A DNA stretch of 8,780 bases from contig CAKSVQ010000098.1 in the NCBI GenBank assembly GCA_934504065.1, positions 1 to 8,780 of the forward strand, written 5' to 3'. Shown in pieces: positions 7,368 to 8,780 of this stretch. Numbering within the stretch: the first letter of the stretch is position 1; each line of letters opens with the position of its first letter. The translations under genes and the position numbers were made by a program. The notes under the pieces are model-generated. The model was given only the letters and a program-made list of their open reading frames with translations. It was not told the DNA's origin and did no database searches. Source of the stretch: an uncultured Dysosmobacter sp. GTDB taxonomy: Bacteria; Bacillota; Clostridia; Oscillospirales; Oscillospiraceae.

Positions 7368-8780
7368 TTGAAAGTTGGACTTGATGTTGGCTCCACCACC
7401 ATCAAATGCGTGGTGCTGGATGCCGAGGACCAAATCGTTTACAGTACATATGAACGGCATTACAGCCATATTTTAGAAAAATCCGAAGAACTGCTGCGCC
7501 GCGTGGCGCAGCAGTATGTTCCCGGCGGCGAGGCACAGCTTGCCATCTCCGGCTCCGCCGGCATGGGCATGGCAGACAGCGTGCAGGTGCCTTTCGTGCA
7601 GGAGGTGTTCGCCACCCGGGTGGCGGCGAACCGTCTGGCCCCCGGCACGGATGTCATTATTGAGCTAGGCGGCGAGGACGCCAAGATCCTCTTCCTCACC
7701 AACGGCACCGAGGTGCGGATGAACGGCTCGTGCGCAGGCGGCACCGGAGCCTTTATCGACCAGATGGCCACCCTTTTGAAAATGACCGCCGATGAGATGG
7801 ACGCCGCCGCCCAGAAGGCGGAAAAGACCTACACCATCGCGTCCCGCTGCGGCGTGTTTGCCAAAAGCGACGTGCAGCCCCTCATCAATCAGGGCGCGAA
7901 GGCCGAGGATATTGCCGCCAGCATTTATCAGGCGGTGGTGAACCAGACCATTGCGGGCCTTGCACAGGGCCGCCCCATCAAGGGGAACATCCTGTATCTG
8001 GGCGGGCCGCTGACCTTCTCCCGCGTGCTGCGGGAGAGCTTTGACCGCACGCTGGGCGTGCAGGGCACCTGCCCGGACAACAGTCTTCTGTTCGTGGCGC
8101 TGGGCGCCGCGTTTTATTCTGACCAGACCTTCGACCTGCAAAAAACGGCGGACCTGCTCCGCGCCCACGGCGCGGCAGAGACCTACCGCTCCCAGCCCCC
8201 GCTCTTTGCAAGTCAGGCCGAGTACGACGCTTTCCGGGCCCGCCACGCCAAGGCGGCGGTGCCCCGGGTGCCCTTTAGGGCGGACTATGCCGCCCCTGTG
8301 CACATCGGCATCGACTCCGGCTCCACCACGGTGAAAATGACCGTCATCGACGAGGATGCCCGCATTCTCTTTACGGATTATCGGCCCAACCTTGGCAACC
8401 CCGTGCCGCTGATCCGGGAGGTGCTGCAAAAGCTCTATGACGAGCACCCGGCGCTGCACGTGGCGTCGGTCACCACCACGGGCTATGGCGAGGACCTTGC
8501 AAAAAACGCCTTCCACGCCGATTACGGCGTGGTGGAGACCGTGGCCCACTTCACCGCCGCGCGGCATTTTCTGCCCAATGTGGACTTCATCATCGACATC
8601 GGCGGGCAGGACATGAAGTGCTTCAAAATCGAAAACGGGGCCATCAGCAATATCTTCCTCAACGAGGCCTGCTCCTCCGGCTGCGGCAGCTTTTTGCAGA
8701 CCTTTGCGCAGGCGCTGGGCTATGACGTGAAGGAGTTTGCAAAGCTGGGCCTTTTCGCCGAGCGGCCCGTGGACCTTGGC
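7368..8780 (+). CDS. Tandem-domain 2-hydroxyacyl-CoA dehydratase activase (BcrAD/BadFG/HgdC family), N-terminal part
   Basis: The frame is open to the window's end, showing 471 residues of a longer protein. Two ASKHA-fold ATPase units follow one another. Unit 1 (about 1-250) has [10 protein letters not shown] (4-13), ELGGEDAK (99-106), [10 protein letters not shown] (120-129, Cys122), [11 protein letters not shown] (159-169, Cys161) and GGPLTF. Unit 2 (from about 310) has [10 protein letters not shown] (314-323), DIGGQDMK (410-417) and [11 protein letters not shown] (432-442, Cys435, Cys439) before the cut. In single-domain HgdC, two such cysteines per subunit bridge a [4Fe-4S] cluster between two subunits. 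ATP hydrolysis then drives one electron into the dehydratase at low potential. Large Clostridial relatives of about 1,400 residues continue with a DUF2229 and a dehydratase-like region, so that is expected beyond base 8780. The target dehydratase and substrate are unknown. Confidence 0.9.
   Translation, partial: MKVGLDVGSTTIKCVVLDAEDQIVYSTYERHYSHILEKSEELLRRVAQQYVPGGEAQLAISGSAGMGMADSVQVPFVQEVFATRVAANRLAPGTDVIIELGGEDAKILFLTNGTEVRMNGSCAGGTGAFIDQMATLLKMTADEMDAAAQKAEKTYTIASRCGVFAKSDVQPLINQGAKAEDIAASIYQAVVNQTIAGLAQGRPIKGNILYLGGPLTFSRVLRESFDRTLGVQGTCPDNSLLFVALGAAFYSDQTFDLQKTADLLRAHGAAETYRSQPPLFASQAEYDAFRARHAKAAVPRVPFRADYAAPVHIGIDSGSTTVKMTVIDEDARILFTDYRPNLGNPVPLIREVLQKLYDEHPALHVASVTTTGYGEDLAKNAFHADYGVVETVAHFTAARHFLPNVDFIIDIGGQDMKCFKIENGAISNIFLNEACSSGCGSFLQTFAQALGYDVKEFAKLGLFAERPVDLG

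Noticed and set aside
7665..8567. 300-residue minus-strand open frame
   Set aside because: Antisense of the activase, His/Gly/Val-rich, with no motif or ribosome site.

Overview
The window looks like an ordinary stretch of chromosome from a GC-rich member of the Clostridia. The best guess is an Oscillospiraceae-type gut anaerobe (the Flavonifractor, Oscillibacter or Faecalibacterium neighbourhood). The reasons are a dnaG-rpoD pair without rpsU in the visible part, a SigA with an Ala/Lys-rich N-terminus, the cobalamin-independent queuosine enzyme QueH, and a long tandem-domain activator of 2-hydroxyacyl-CoA dehydratases, a family tied to oxygen-sensitive radical fermentation enzymes. The genus is an inference; no rRNA is present.

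Layout: (1) 1-1954, plus strand: the end of a polar amino acid ABC transporter permease, its ATPase, and a homocysteine S-methyltransferase, forming a probable methionine or S-methylmethionine salvage operon. (2) 1955-2316: a gene-free convergent region holding two identical 44-bp terminator hairpins that bracket a hairpin-rich, MITE-like core. (3) 2317-5539, minus strand: rpoD (housekeeping sigma factor) and, upstream of it, dnaG (primase), overlapping by 8 bp. (4) 5540-5816: an AT-richer divergent promoter region. (5) 5817-6422, plus strand: a short Sfp-type 4'-phosphopantetheinyl transferase behind a near-consensus promoter. (6) 6423-6529: a shared terminator hairpin. (7) 6530-7099, minus strand: queH. 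(8) 7100-7367: a divergent control region with an extended -10 promoter for queH, five 12-bp tandem repeats, and a promoter with an overlapping palindrome for the next gene. (9) 7368-8780, plus strand: the N-terminal 471 residues of a tandem acyl-CoA dehydratase activase, running off the window.

The genes form mostly independent housekeeping units: methionine supply, replication and transcription initiation, carrier-protein activation, tRNA modification and anaerobic dehydration chemistry. No defence system, CRISPR array, tRNA, rRNA or transposase gene was found. The unexplained signals are non-coding: the paired-hairpin element at 1976-2286 and the 12-bp tandem repeats at 7185-7244.
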